A stretch of DNA of 6,146 nt. It comes from JBGPBY01 sp041481485 (GTDB taxonomy: Bacteria > Acidobacteriota > Terriglobia > 20CM-2-55-15). The translations under genes were made by a program, and so were the position numbers. Numbering within the stretch: position 1 is the stretch's first letter; every line of letters begins with the position of its first letter. Of the stretch, positions 1 to 5,883 are shown piece by piece. Under the pieces are notes generated by a model, which worked only from the letters and a program-made list of their open reading frames with translations, searched no databases and had not been told where the DNA came from. Where the stretch lies: positions 1 through 6,146 of the forward strand of contig JBGPBY010000447.1 in assembly GCA_041481485.1 (NCBI GenBank). The letters run 5' to 3'.

Positions 1-3
1 CCA

Positions 4-24
4 CCCTCTCCCGTTGGGAGAGGG
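4..24. repeat. Perfect 9-bp hairpin just downstream of the transporter operon
   Basis: CCCTCTCCC, a 3-nt loop and GGGAGAGGG form a perfect stem. It lies 20 bases past the stop codon of the last operon gene, so it may act as a 3' transcript end or stabiliser. Reading the minus strand, no T-tract follows before the window edge, so a classical intrinsic terminator is not shown. The short G/A-versus-C/T stem is of the kind seen as dispersed intergenic repeats in many GC-rich bacteria, which is the alternative reading. Confidence 0.5.
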
Positions 25-44
25 ATTTCTTTATAGACCTCCGC

Positions 45-833
45 TTACGCGGCGAACTGTTTGGCGTGGTTTTCGAGGAAGTCGATCACGTGGCTGTGAG
101 CGTGGAAGTAGTTCGGATCCTCCATCACTTCCACACGGCTGCGGGGACGCGGAAACGGCACGTCATATATCTCACCAACTCGAGCTTCGGGACCATCCGT
201 CATCAGGATAATTCGATCTGCGAGATACAGCGCTTCGTCGATATCGTGCGTCACCATCACGACGATTTTTTTCGATCGTTCCCAGGCTTCCAGCAGTGTG
301 TCCTGCAGATCCAGACGTGTCAGCGAATCCAACATTGAAAATGGTTCATCGAGGAGCAGCAATCTGGGCTCGATCGACAACGCACGCGCGAGGGAAACAC
401 ATTGCTGGGCTCCCAGCGACAATTCCGTGGGCTTCTGATCGTAAGACTCCGCAACTCCGACCAGACTCATGTATTTCTCCGCCTGCTCACGGACTTCGGC
501 GCGCGTATAGTGCGGAAACACACGCCGCACTGCGAGGGCAACATTTTCTCCGGCGCTCAGCCAGGGCAGCAGGCTCGGAGACTGAAACACCACACCTCGA
601 TCGTTGCCGGGCTCGGTGACTTCCTTTCCATTGATGACAACCCCGCCGAATGTCGACTGTTGAAGGCCGGCAATGATCGACAGCACAGTCGATTTTCCGC
701 ATCCGGAGTGTCCGAGAATGCATACGAACTCACCGTCCTTCATCTTCGCATTGACGTCCTTTACTGCGACATATGGTCCTGCCGGTGTTTGGAATATCTT
801 GGTCATTCCGGTCAGTTCCAGTGAAACCCTCAT
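45..833 (-). CDS. nrtD: Nitrate-type ABC transporter ATPase (NrtD-like), degenerate signature motif
   Basis: A 262-aa cytoplasmic ABC ATPase expected to pair with the upstream ATPase and drive the NrtB permease. Visible motifs: Walker A GHSGCGKST at 41-49; Q-loop Gln84 in VVFQSPSLLPW; Walker B LLLLDEP with Asp162 and Glu163; D-loop around 167-169; H-loop His196 in VTHDIDEAL. The signature is LSLGAQQ (138-144) rather than LSGGQ or LSGGM, and the Arg usual after it (QRVxxARA) is Cys145. The C-terminal part (MTDGPEARVG, then PFPRPRS) is typical of the NrtD/CmpD/SsuB group. Its ATG overlaps the previous gene's TGA as ATGA, with GAGGAG 8 nt upstream, indicating translational coupling. The length is normal. 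The nitrate assignment rests on the whole cluster; bicarbonate or another small anion cannot be excluded. Confidence 0.88.
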   Translation of the reverse strand: MRVSLELTGMTKIFQTPAGPYVAVKDVNAKMKDGEFVCILGHSGCGKSTVLSIIAGLQQSTFGGVVINGKEVTEPGNDRGVVFQSPSLLPWLSAGENVALAVRRVFPHYTRAEVREQAEKYMSLVGVAESYDQKPTELSLGAQQCVSLARALSIEPRLLLLDEPFSMLDSLTRLDLQDTLLEAWERSKKIVVMVTHDIDEALYLADRIILMTDGPEARVGEIYDVPFPRPRSRVEVMEDPNYFHAHSHVIDFLENHAKQFAA

Positions 834-1678
834 GATGCGCGCTCCTCGTTGGCAACCGTGGAAAGGCGGATTGGAATCACCGGCGATCCGGTCTTTTTGG
901 TGTGAATAAATTCAGCCAGCCGTTCCACGACTTCCGCACGAATTCGAACTGCATGCGAATCATGCAGCAACTGTGCCGCTGACCGTGGTTTTGGAAGCTG
1001 GACAGCAATCGGGGCACCGAACTTCGCCCGCGGGGGCGCCGTCATCGGAATAATCTGATCGGACAACAATAAAGCTTCATCCAGGTTGTTGGTGATCATG
1101 ACCGTTGTCACCGTTCGGCCGGTATGGGAACAGAGATCGATCAACACCTGTTGCAGAGTGGAGCGGGTCAGAGCATCCAGCGCACTGAACGGTTCATCCA
1201 TGAACAAGATGCTGGGTTCGGTTGCAAATGCGCGCGCGATGGCAACACGCTGGCGCATACCGCCGGACAGCTGGCTGGGCCGTTTGTGCAATGCGTTTCC
1301 CAATCCGACGGTTTCCAGAAATTTCCTGGACTGGTCGACCTGTTGTGCTCGCGTCCATTCCGGATGCGCAGCCTCTACGGCGAGACGCACATTTTCAATG
1401 GCAGAAAACCAGGGCAGCAATGAATAGTTTTGAAATACTACTGAAGCTTTCGGATGAATGCCGGTGATTGTCTGCCCTCCGATAGACACGGTTCCGGAAT
1501 CCGCTTTCATGAGCCCCGACAGAATGTTCATGAAAGTCGACTTGCCGGCCCCCATGCATCCAACAATCGAAACAAATTCCCCTTCCTCGACGGACAGATG
1601 AATTCCGCTGAGAACGTCGCGCGACCCCTTGGCCGACGCAAACGATTTTGAGACATTCCGCACTTCCACGAATGCCAC
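830..1678 (-). CDS. nrtC: Nitrate-type ABC transporter ATPase (NrtC-like, no fused binding domain), H-loop His replaced by Asn
   Basis: A 282-aa ABC ATPase. Motifs: Walker A GCMGAGKST at 40-48; Q-loop Gln83 in VVFQNYSLLPW; canonical signature LSGGMRQR at 137-144; Walker B ILFMDEP with Asp161 and Glu162; D-loop SALD ending at Asp168. The switch region reads MITNNLDEAL, so the usual H-loop His is Asn197 (codon AAC, one base from CAC). Cyanobacterial NrtC carries a C-terminal substrate-binding-like domain; this protein stops after the NrtC/D-type tail (about 205-282) and lacks it. The start is GTG, preceded by AGGGGG about 8 nt upstream, 21 nt after the permease stop. It overlaps the next ATPase by 4 nt. 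The gene symbol is by position and resemblance; which of the two ATPases should be called NrtC or NrtD is uncertain. Confidence 0.86.
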   Translation of the reverse strand: MAFVEVRNVSKSFASAKGSRDVLSGIHLSVEEGEFVSIVGCMGAGKSTFMNILSGLMKADSGTVSIGGQTITGIHPKASVVFQNYSLLPWFSAIENVRLAVEAAHPEWTRAQQVDQSRKFLETVGLGNALHKRPSQLSGGMRQRVAIARAFATEPSILFMDEPFSALDALTRSTLQQVLIDLCSHTGRTVTTVMITNNLDEALLLSDQIIPMTAPPRAKFGAPIAVQLPKPRSAAQLLHDSHAVRIRAEVVERLAEFIHTKKTGSPVIPIRLSTVANEERAS

Positions 1679-1699
1679 TCGAGAATCCCCCTTTTTGAA

Positions 1700-2464
1700 C
1701 TAAACCGAACGAAGCCGAACTTCCACAAATCCCATCATGCGATCCAGCAGGAACCCGACGACTCCAATCGTCAGAATGCAGAGGAGAATGTGGGCGTAAA
1801 TCAAACTGTTATATTCCTGCCACAAAAATCCGCCGATTCCCGGCGTTCCCGTTAGCATTTCGCTGGCGACGATCACGAGCCATGCAATTCCAAGACTCAG
1901 ACGATAGCCCGTGAACATATGCGGCAGAGTTGCCGGCAGAAGTACTTTCGTGAAGGTTTGAAATTTGGTCAGACGAAGAACCTTGGCCACATTCCAGTAT
2001 TCCTGGGGAATCGCCTTCACTCCGGCCATGGTATTGATGACGGTCGGCCACATTGAACACAAGGCTATTGTGAAGAGAGCCGCAGGTTCCGATTTTTGAA
2101 AAACGATCAAGCCCAGCGGCAGCCAGGCCAAAGGTGAGATCGGTCGAAGGACCTGGATTACCGGGTCGAACATCCGGTTGAAGGTTTTCGAAAGGCCCAG
2201 CAGGAAGCCAAGGGGCGTGGCCATCAGTGCGCCGAGAAAAAACCCTTTGCCGACGCGAAGCAGGCTGTGAAACGCGAGCAGACCAATTCCCTGATCCATC
2301 TCGCCGCGTTTGGCGAGAGGTTGGGTAAGGTACAGCTTGCTGTCTTCCCAGGTCTTCAATGGCGAAGGAAGGTCGGGAATCTTGACGCTCATCACCGCCC
2401 AAAGCGAGACAACGGCGAGCCCGCCGATGAGGGGAAGGATGAATTTCAGAAAACGGTCTTTCAT
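1700..2464 (-). CDS. nrtB: Nitrate-type ABC transporter permease (NrtB-like)
   Basis: A 254-aa inner-membrane protein of the BPD-transporter permease family. Hydrophobic stretches near residues 8-27, 68-91, 112-122, 128-148, 186-205 and 222-242 fit a six-helix core. The coupling-loop motif that contacts the ATPases is at about 158-181: NVAKVLRLT, then KVLLPATLP. It departs from the EAA/G consensus in the way I associate with NrtB proteins, and GYRLSLGIAWLVIVASEML is also characteristic of that family. The ATG start has AAAGGAAG close upstream (core about 4-5 nt away), and its first bases overlap the stop of a small frame running out of the upstream palindrome. The 171-nt gap to nrtA is the only large gap in the operon and is almost wholly filled by that palindrome. 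Confidence 0.9.
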   Translation of the reverse strand: MKDRFLKFILPLIGGLAVVSLWAVMSVKIPDLPSPLKTWEDSKLYLTQPLAKRGEMDQGIGLLAFHSLLRVGKGFFLGALMATPLGFLLGLSKTFNRMFDPVIQVLRPISPLAWLPLGLIVFQKSEPAALFTIALCSMWPTVINTMAGVKAIPQEYWNVAKVLRLTKFQTFTKVLLPATLPHMFTGYRLSLGIAWLVIVASEMLTGTPGIGGFLWQEYNSLIYAHILLCILTIGVVGFLLDRMMGFVEVRLRSV

Positions 2465-2604
2465 GGCTTCCTTTCAGGTACGCGGCTGTAGGCGCGGTCT
2501 AAGGAGGTGTGGATAAATTGGGGACAGAGAGCAATTTCTTGGTACAGCACAAGTATATCCGTAAGGTTTCCCAGGAAATCGCTCTCTGTCCCCAATTTAT
2601 CCAC
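2461..2604 (-). other. Cryptic 47-codon frame inside the palindrome, stop overlapping the nrtB start
   Basis: From a GTG at 2604-2602 (or a TTG at 2595-2593) the frame runs open to a TGA at 2463-2461, which overlaps the nrtB ATG as ATGA. A perfect AAGGAGG lies just before it; spacing is too short for the GTG but about 10 nt for the TTG. The peptide begins MDKLGTES, contains EIALCPQFIHTSLDRAY and ends in ERKP. Most of it is encoded by the two arms of the palindrome, so the plus strand encodes nearly the same ends (frame from 2509). It resembles no family I recognise. It is more likely a by-product of the element than a functional protein, but its position would allow translational coupling to nrtB. 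Confidence 0.22.
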
Positions 2605-2631
2605 ACCTCCTTAGACCGCGCCTACAACCGC
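2482..2631. repeat. 150-bp near-perfect palindrome (MITE/REPIN-like) between nrtA and nrtB
   Basis: Two 61-bp arms (2482-2542 and 2571-2631) are inverted copies with three mismatches and flank a 28-nt loop. Each arm carries a GC-rich tip (TGTAGGCGCGGTCT), a Shine-Dalgarno-like TAAGGAGGTG, an AT-rich segment, and GGGGACAGAGAGC towards the centre. Such a structure fits a non-autonomous mobile element (MITE, or a REPIN mobilised by a REP-associated IS200-like transposase). No transposase is in the window and no clear target duplication flanks it; TTTCA occurs near both ends (2472-2476, 2634-2638) but at unequal distances. In the operon mRNA it would fold into a 61-bp hairpin starting 4 nt after the nrtA stop and ending 17 nt before the nrtB start. 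It could therefore stabilise the upstream message or reduce nrtB-C-D expression relative to nrtA. Confidence 0.9.
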
Positions 2632-2635
2632 AATT

Positions 2636-3880
2636 TCATGCCGGCCGGCTGTGAACCGGGAACGACAGCGCATACTTCTCCGCTTCGTTGGGATTAAACG
2701 TCTGATCGAAAATCTTCACTGGCTGCATGTCCTGGGCCTTTGGTGTCACGCCCATATCCTTCATCGCGTCGAGATAGATATCCTGACGAATGACCTTTTT
2801 GACAATTCCTGCGTAGTCTGGCGTGGACGGCACCATTCCCCAGCGGCGGAACTGGCTCAGCCACCAGTAACCGAACGTCTTCAACGGATAGTTCGCATCA
2901 CGCTGATTGAATATCATGTAGTTGGGATCCTGCTCGACCTTGCCATCGCCATAGTCGTACTGGCCGAGCAGACGCGGCAGAATGATCTCCGGCGGACAAT
3001 TGATGTAGGTTGTCTGGCCCACCACTTCCGTTGCATGCTTGCGATTCTCCAGCTTGTCTAGCCACACGCTGGACAACTGCAGTCCCTTGAGAACCGCCTT
3101 CACAGTCTTCGGATTTTTAGCCGCAAATTCTTCCGTGAAAGCGCAGACTTTTTCCGGATGATCCTTCCACATCTGCTGCGTGGTAATCGTCGTGAATCCG
3201 ATCTTGTCGGCAATCGCACGAGCGTTCCACGGCTCTCCGACGCAGAAGCCGTCCATCTTGTCGACCTTCATGTTGGAAATCATTTGTGCCGGCGGAATGG
3301 TAATCAGCGACACATCCTTATCGGGATGAACGCCTCCGGATGCAAGCCAGTAGCGCATCCACATCGCGTGCGTGCCCGGGGGAAATGTCATCGCAAACGT
3401 GAGGGGATCGCCGACGGCTTTCGCCTTGTCCGCGAGAGGCTTGACATCCTTCGCAGATTTCACCCCTGCGACCTTCAACTTGTTGTTCAACGTAATCGCC
3501 TGACCATTGCGATTGATCATCCAGGGGATCACCATCGGTTTCAGCGGAGACCCAAGCAGACCCATCGTCGAAGCGAACGGCATACCGATGAGCATGTGCG
3601 TGGCCTGATTCTCGCCGAGGTTCATCTTGTCGCGAATCACGGCCCATGAGGCTTCCTTGGAAATCACCGATTGAATTCCGAACTGTTTGAAGTAGCCCAG
3701 TTCATGCGCCATGACAATCGATGAGCAATCGGTCAGCGCGATGATGCCGAAACGGACGTTCGGCGTTTCCGGAGAATCGTCGGCAAAAGCGCCACCCGCC
3801 CAGCCTTTCGGAACTCCGGCAAGGAGTCCGGCGGCGACGGAGGTCGCGGTCTGAATAAATCGGCGTCGAGTTTGTTTCAT
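2636..3880 (-). CDS. nrtA: Tat-exported nitrate/bicarbonate-type substrate-binding protein (NrtA/CmpA family)
   Basis: A 414-aa periplasmic binding protein that delivers the anion to the NrtB permease. The N-terminus TRRRFIQ (4-10) is a twin-arginine motif, followed by a hydrophobic stretch and a likely cleavage after AFA (33). There is no lipobox Cys, so it should be soluble in the periplasm, unlike the lipoprotein NrtA of cyanobacteria. Family landmarks: VRFGIIALTDCSSIVMAHE (42-60), GMPFASTMG (99-107), FPPGTHAMWMRYWLASGG (166-183), GFCVGEPWNARAI (211-223) and WKDHPEKV (238-245). From memory of the Synechocystis NrtA structure, Trp79, Gln127, His171 and a Lys in WKDHPEK are candidate ligands. 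Nitrate is favoured over bicarbonate, but this was not checked by alignment. The ATG has AGGAGG 9 nt upstream and follows the porin stop by 16 nt. Confidence 0.92.
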   Translation of the reverse strand: MKQTRRRFIQTATSVAAGLLAGVPKGWAGGAFADDSPETPNVRFGIIALTDCSSIVMAHELGYFKQFGIQSVISKEASWAVIRDKMNLGENQATHMLIGMPFASTMGLLGSPLKPMVIPWMINRNGQAITLNNKLKVAGVKSAKDVKPLADKAKAVGDPLTFAMTFPPGTHAMWMRYWLASGGVHPDKDVSLITIPPAQMISNMKVDKMDGFCVGEPWNARAIADKIGFTTITTQQMWKDHPEKVCAFTEEFAAKNPKTVKAVLKGLQLSSVWLDKLENRKHATEVVGQTTYINCPPEIILPRLLGQYDYGDGKVEQDPNYMIFNQRDANYPLKTFGYWWLSQFRRWGMVPSTPDYAGIVKKVIRQDIYLDAMKDMGVTPKAQDMQPVKIFDQTFNPNEAEKYALSFPVHSRPA

Positions 3881-3896
3881 CTAAGAATGCCTCCTG

Positions 3897-5255
3897 TCAG
3901 AATGAGTAGGTCGCCATCGCATAAGTAAACCGATACTGTTTTCCGGGGGTTGCATTCTTCAGGAATGTTCCTGGAAAAACATTGGCATAGCCGCCTGCAA
4001 AAGCGAGTTGCGGTTTGAATGTGTAGCTGGCTTGAACGTCGGCTTCCTGCCCGACATACTTTCCTGCGGTTCCGCTGGCAACCTTGACGATCGCAGCACC
4101 CGCGGCGTTGTAAAGCGCGTCACGCGCGCTCGCCAGCCACCACGCGTGATATTGGCTGTTGAACGACAGTTTCTTTGTCGCCTTGAACTCGACGCCGGAC
4201 TTCACGTCGTGGATATTCTTCCAGCCGACTTGATCCGCAAGCCCGAGCTTGTCATGGCCTGTCGGATACAACTGATCAAACGTTTCCTGTTTGCCATCGC
4301 CGGGAGTCTTGTCTCCCGATGCGTAGTTGTATTCGGCGACGAACCGCGTGGCTTTCTTGATTTTGGGAATCGTGTATCCCATCACCCAGTGGCCCGCCCA
4401 TGCGCGAATGGTGTCGGTACCTACCGATCCGGCCTGGCCCACCATTTCCACTCCATAATCCAGACTCGATGGCAGTTTGCCGACAATGCGGCTGCCGTAC
4501 ACCTTGCGGCTCAGAAATCCCGGAACGCCGGTTTCGGTTTTCGTTCCGCGGCCGAGCCGCCAGAACACATAGGGCTCGAAGGTGGCTTTGGGAATCACCT
4601 GATCGATCGAGCCATATGCGCCATGAAGATCATTGCCTCCCGAGCTCTTGTCGAATCGCGCTTCCCGCGCATTGACTACGGAAGAGGCAAATGTGTCCAC
4701 CTTGTATTTGCCGTACTTGATCGTCAGATGAGCAGCGTCGAATGTGCGCGCCACGTTGGTCCAGTTCAAGTGACCAATCAGCCGCATCTCTCCGAAAAAG
4801 AGTTCCTGGCGTCCGACTTTCAGCGTGATCGCGGGCTTGTCACCGTTGCCGAATTCCACATAACCCTGACGCAGATCGAACGTGTTTTCATAAGGGGGTG
4901 CATCAGGCTTGGCATTGCGCCACATGGCCTGCGAATCCTGAGCCTGAAACTCAAAGCGCAGCCACGAAGTGGGACTAACCTTCATGTTGAGGCGCAGACG
5001 GCCGAGCAGAAATGCATCGTCGGTATTCGGTTTAAATCCGAGCCCTCCGAGTCCTTCAAATCGTGTACGATACTCACCATTAAAATGCACCCATGAAGGC
5101 AGACTCGTGTTCAAATTATCGGAGAGTAGATGGGTGGGAGCGGGCGCAGGCGCTTTCGCGGGCGCTGCAGTCGTTGATGTCTGTGCGCTGAGAGCTGCAG
5201 TGAACAGAGCAATCACCAACAGCCCTCCTCCAATCCTGAATATGATGCGTCTCAA
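3897..5255 (-). CDS. Outer-membrane beta-barrel porin, alginate-export family, first gene of the nitrate-transport operon
   Basis: A 452-aa protein with a Sec signal peptide (MRR, hydrophobic core 8-20, probable cleavage after ALSA at 24). A Pro/Ala-rich linker (about 30-41) precedes a long beta-barrel region from about residue 55. Alternating polar/aromatic strands, the early HFNGEYRTRFEG segment, LRQGYVEFGNG and VGRQELFFGEMRLIGHLNWTN match the alginate export (AlgE-like) porin family. The last residue is Phe in TYSF, the usual signal for Bam-mediated insertion. Family members are found with many substrates, so the name does not imply alginate. Here it leads a nitrate-type ABC operon with only 16 nt to nrtA, so a role as an anion entry channel is inferred. 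The start is TTG: a strong Shine-Dalgarno lies 6 nt upstream, and the nearby ATG is followed at once by a stop. Confidence 0.88.
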   Translation of the reverse strand: MRRIIFRIGGGLLVIALFTAALSAQTSTTAAPAKAPAPAPTHLLSDNLNTSLPSWVHFNGEYRTRFEGLGGLGFKPNTDDAFLLGRLRLNMKVSPTSWLRFEFQAQDSQAMWRNAKPDAPPYENTFDLRQGYVEFGNGDKPAITLKVGRQELFFGEMRLIGHLNWTNVARTFDAAHLTIKYGKYKVDTFASSVVNAREARFDKSSGGNDLHGAYGSIDQVIPKATFEPYVFWRLGRGTKTETGVPGFLSRKVYGSRIVGKLPSSLDYGVEMVGQAGSVGTDTIRAWAGHWVMGYTIPKIKKATRFVAEYNYASGDKTPGDGKQETFDQLYPTGHDKLGLADQVGWKNIHDVKSGVEFKATKKLSFNSQYHAWWLASARDALYNAAGAAIVKVASGTAGKYVGQEADVQASYTFKPQLAFAGGYANVFPGTFLKNATPGKQYRFTYAMATYSF

Positions 5256-5260
5256 CTCAT

Positions 5261-5269
5261 TCCTCCTTT
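5261..5269 (-). promoter_or_regulatory. Shine-Dalgarno that fixes the TTG start of the porin gene
   Basis: On the minus strand AAAGGAGGA ends 5 nt before the TTG at 5255-5253 (AGGAGG to TTG is 6 nt). The only ATG in between (5259-5257) reads ATG AGT TGA and ends after two codons. The TTG is directly followed by a typical signal peptide, and no in-frame ATG precedes the hydrophobic core. Confidence 0.8.
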
Positions 5270-5288
5270 CATCGGTCGGGAGGGCTTT

Positions 5289-5304
5289 AGCAATGAAAGT
5301 GCCT
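5289..5304 (-). promoter_or_regulatory. Candidate sigma-54 (RpoN) promoter of the porin-nrtABCD operon
   Basis: On the minus strand the sequence is AGGCACTTTCATTGCT. The sigma-54 consensus is TGGCAC-G-N4-TTGC-W; the match is 10 of 12 defined positions, with the invariant GG and GC exactly 10 bases apart. The -12 GC at 5291-5290 predicts a start site near 5276-5279. That gives a leader of about 23 nt with the Shine-Dalgarno inside it. Nitrogen-assimilation operons are often RpoN-dependent, which fits the genes. A leader this short leaves no room for a NasR-type antitermination hairpin. No activator gene is in the window. Confidence 0.65.
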
Positions 5305-5316
5305 TCGCGGATTTTG

Positions 5317-5366
5317 GCAGTTGGAATTCGCTGATGTGCCGGAATTCAAAGCAGTTGGCAGACTGC
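5317..5366. promoter_or_regulatory. Short direct repeats and a dyad upstream of the sigma-54 promoter
   Basis: GCAGTTGG occurs at 5317-5324 and 5351-5358, and GGAATTC at 5323-5329 and 5341-5347. A dyad GCAGT-N6-ACTGC spans 5351-5366, centred about 80 bp upstream of the predicted start site, a usual distance for a bacterial enhancer-binding protein. None matches the NtrC site I know (TGCAC-N7-GTGCA type). This is a candidate activator region only. Confidence 0.3.
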
Positions 5367-5412
5367 GGAGAATGAGAGACTCGGAATCTAAAGCTGCGAT
5401 GCGCTCACATTC

Positions 5413-5622
5413 TTGTCGGAAGTTAAAAATCGAGCCGACATTGACGTAAGAAAAGTGGTTGTCATTTACGACAATTTTGAACGAGGCGAAGTGGCATACC
5501 GGTTCCTCTGCTCGATTTTTTCAGCTTCTCGGACTTCGGATTGGCCGTTAGTCCGTCGTGAAATCTCCCAGGGGACTCCTCATCATCGATTTCCAGCCGA
5601 TTTCAGACAAATTCGTCCTTAA
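5413..5622 (+). CDS. Doubtful small ORF, hypothetical (possibly a gene remnant)
   Basis: A 69-codon frame starts at TTG (an internal GTG at 5455 is an alternative) and is divergent from the operon. The N-terminal part KVVVIYDNFERGEVAYRFLC reads like a beta-strand followed by a helix, as at the start of a receiver-like or Rossmann-like domain. The second half (SASRTSDW onward, ending FPADFRQIRP) looks less protein-like and may be out of frame. No good Shine-Dalgarno precedes the TTG. There are inverted repeats within it (TGTCGG/CCGACA at 5414-5440 and TTGTC-N6-GACAA at 5459-5474), so the stretch could instead be regulatory DNA. Not recognised; it may be the truncated 5' end of a former gene. 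Confidence 0.25.
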   Translation: MSEVKNRADIDVRKVVVIYDNFERGEVAYRFLCSIFSASRTSDWPLVRREISQGTPHHRFPADFRQIRP

Positions 5623-5684
5623 GATCGCAGAAGTTAAGACAGTTTTGTGAGTGGGATTGACTTTGTCGCCGTGAGAGAGGGTTT

Positions 5685-5728
5685 GGTGCACGACCGTCAG
5701 GGCCGTGCATCCCTGACGGCCGTGCACC
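5685..5728. repeat. 18-bp inverted repeat with 8-nt loop
   Basis: The arms 5685-5702 and 5711-5728 are inverted copies (GGTGCACG, then CCGTCAGGG) with one mismatch at 5693. The loop is CCGTGCAT. GGCCGTGCA also occurs as a direct repeat at 5701-5709 and 5718-5726. A C5-TT-G5 hairpin follows at once at 5730-5741. No T-tract follows on either strand, so an intrinsic terminator is not supported; a REP/REPIN-type repeat is the simplest reading. Confidence 0.75.
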
Positions 5729-5883
5729 TCCCCCTTGGGGGTGAGGGAGCTACTTACGTGTTAATAGACTCCCCGAGATTGCTTTTCGTTTAATGCCGAA
5801 GCAAGAACGAAATCTAAAATGTTTTTCATATTTCAATGATGGTGGATTCGATGAATATCCCTTATTCCTAAGCTGGAACTGGG

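Noticed and set aside
2482..2631. Palindrome as an intrinsic terminator
   Set aside because: No U-tract follows the stem in the transcript, and the stem is far longer than terminator stems. nrtB-C-D, which complete the transporter, lie downstream.
2509..2697. Plus-strand 62-codon frame from the palindrome into the nrtA 3' end
   Set aside because: It exists because the palindrome mirrors the minus-strand frame, then runs antisense through nrtA. It is mentioned only as evidence of the element's two-way open frame.
3158..3649. Plus-strand frame opposite nrtA
   Set aside because: His/Arg-rich shadow of a clearly conserved binding-protein gene.
4008..5096. Long plus-strand open frame opposite the porin gene
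   Set aside because: It has no domain-like sequence or ribosome site. It is rich in Arg, Cys and His in the manner of an antisense shadow, while the minus-strand frame has a signal peptide, barrel pattern and C-terminal Phe.
5685..5728. GGTGCA and TGCACC as an NtrC enhancer
   Set aside because: The half-sites are in the reverse order and 32 bp apart. NtrC sites have TGCAC first with a short spacer. The pair is better explained as the base of the 18-bp stem.
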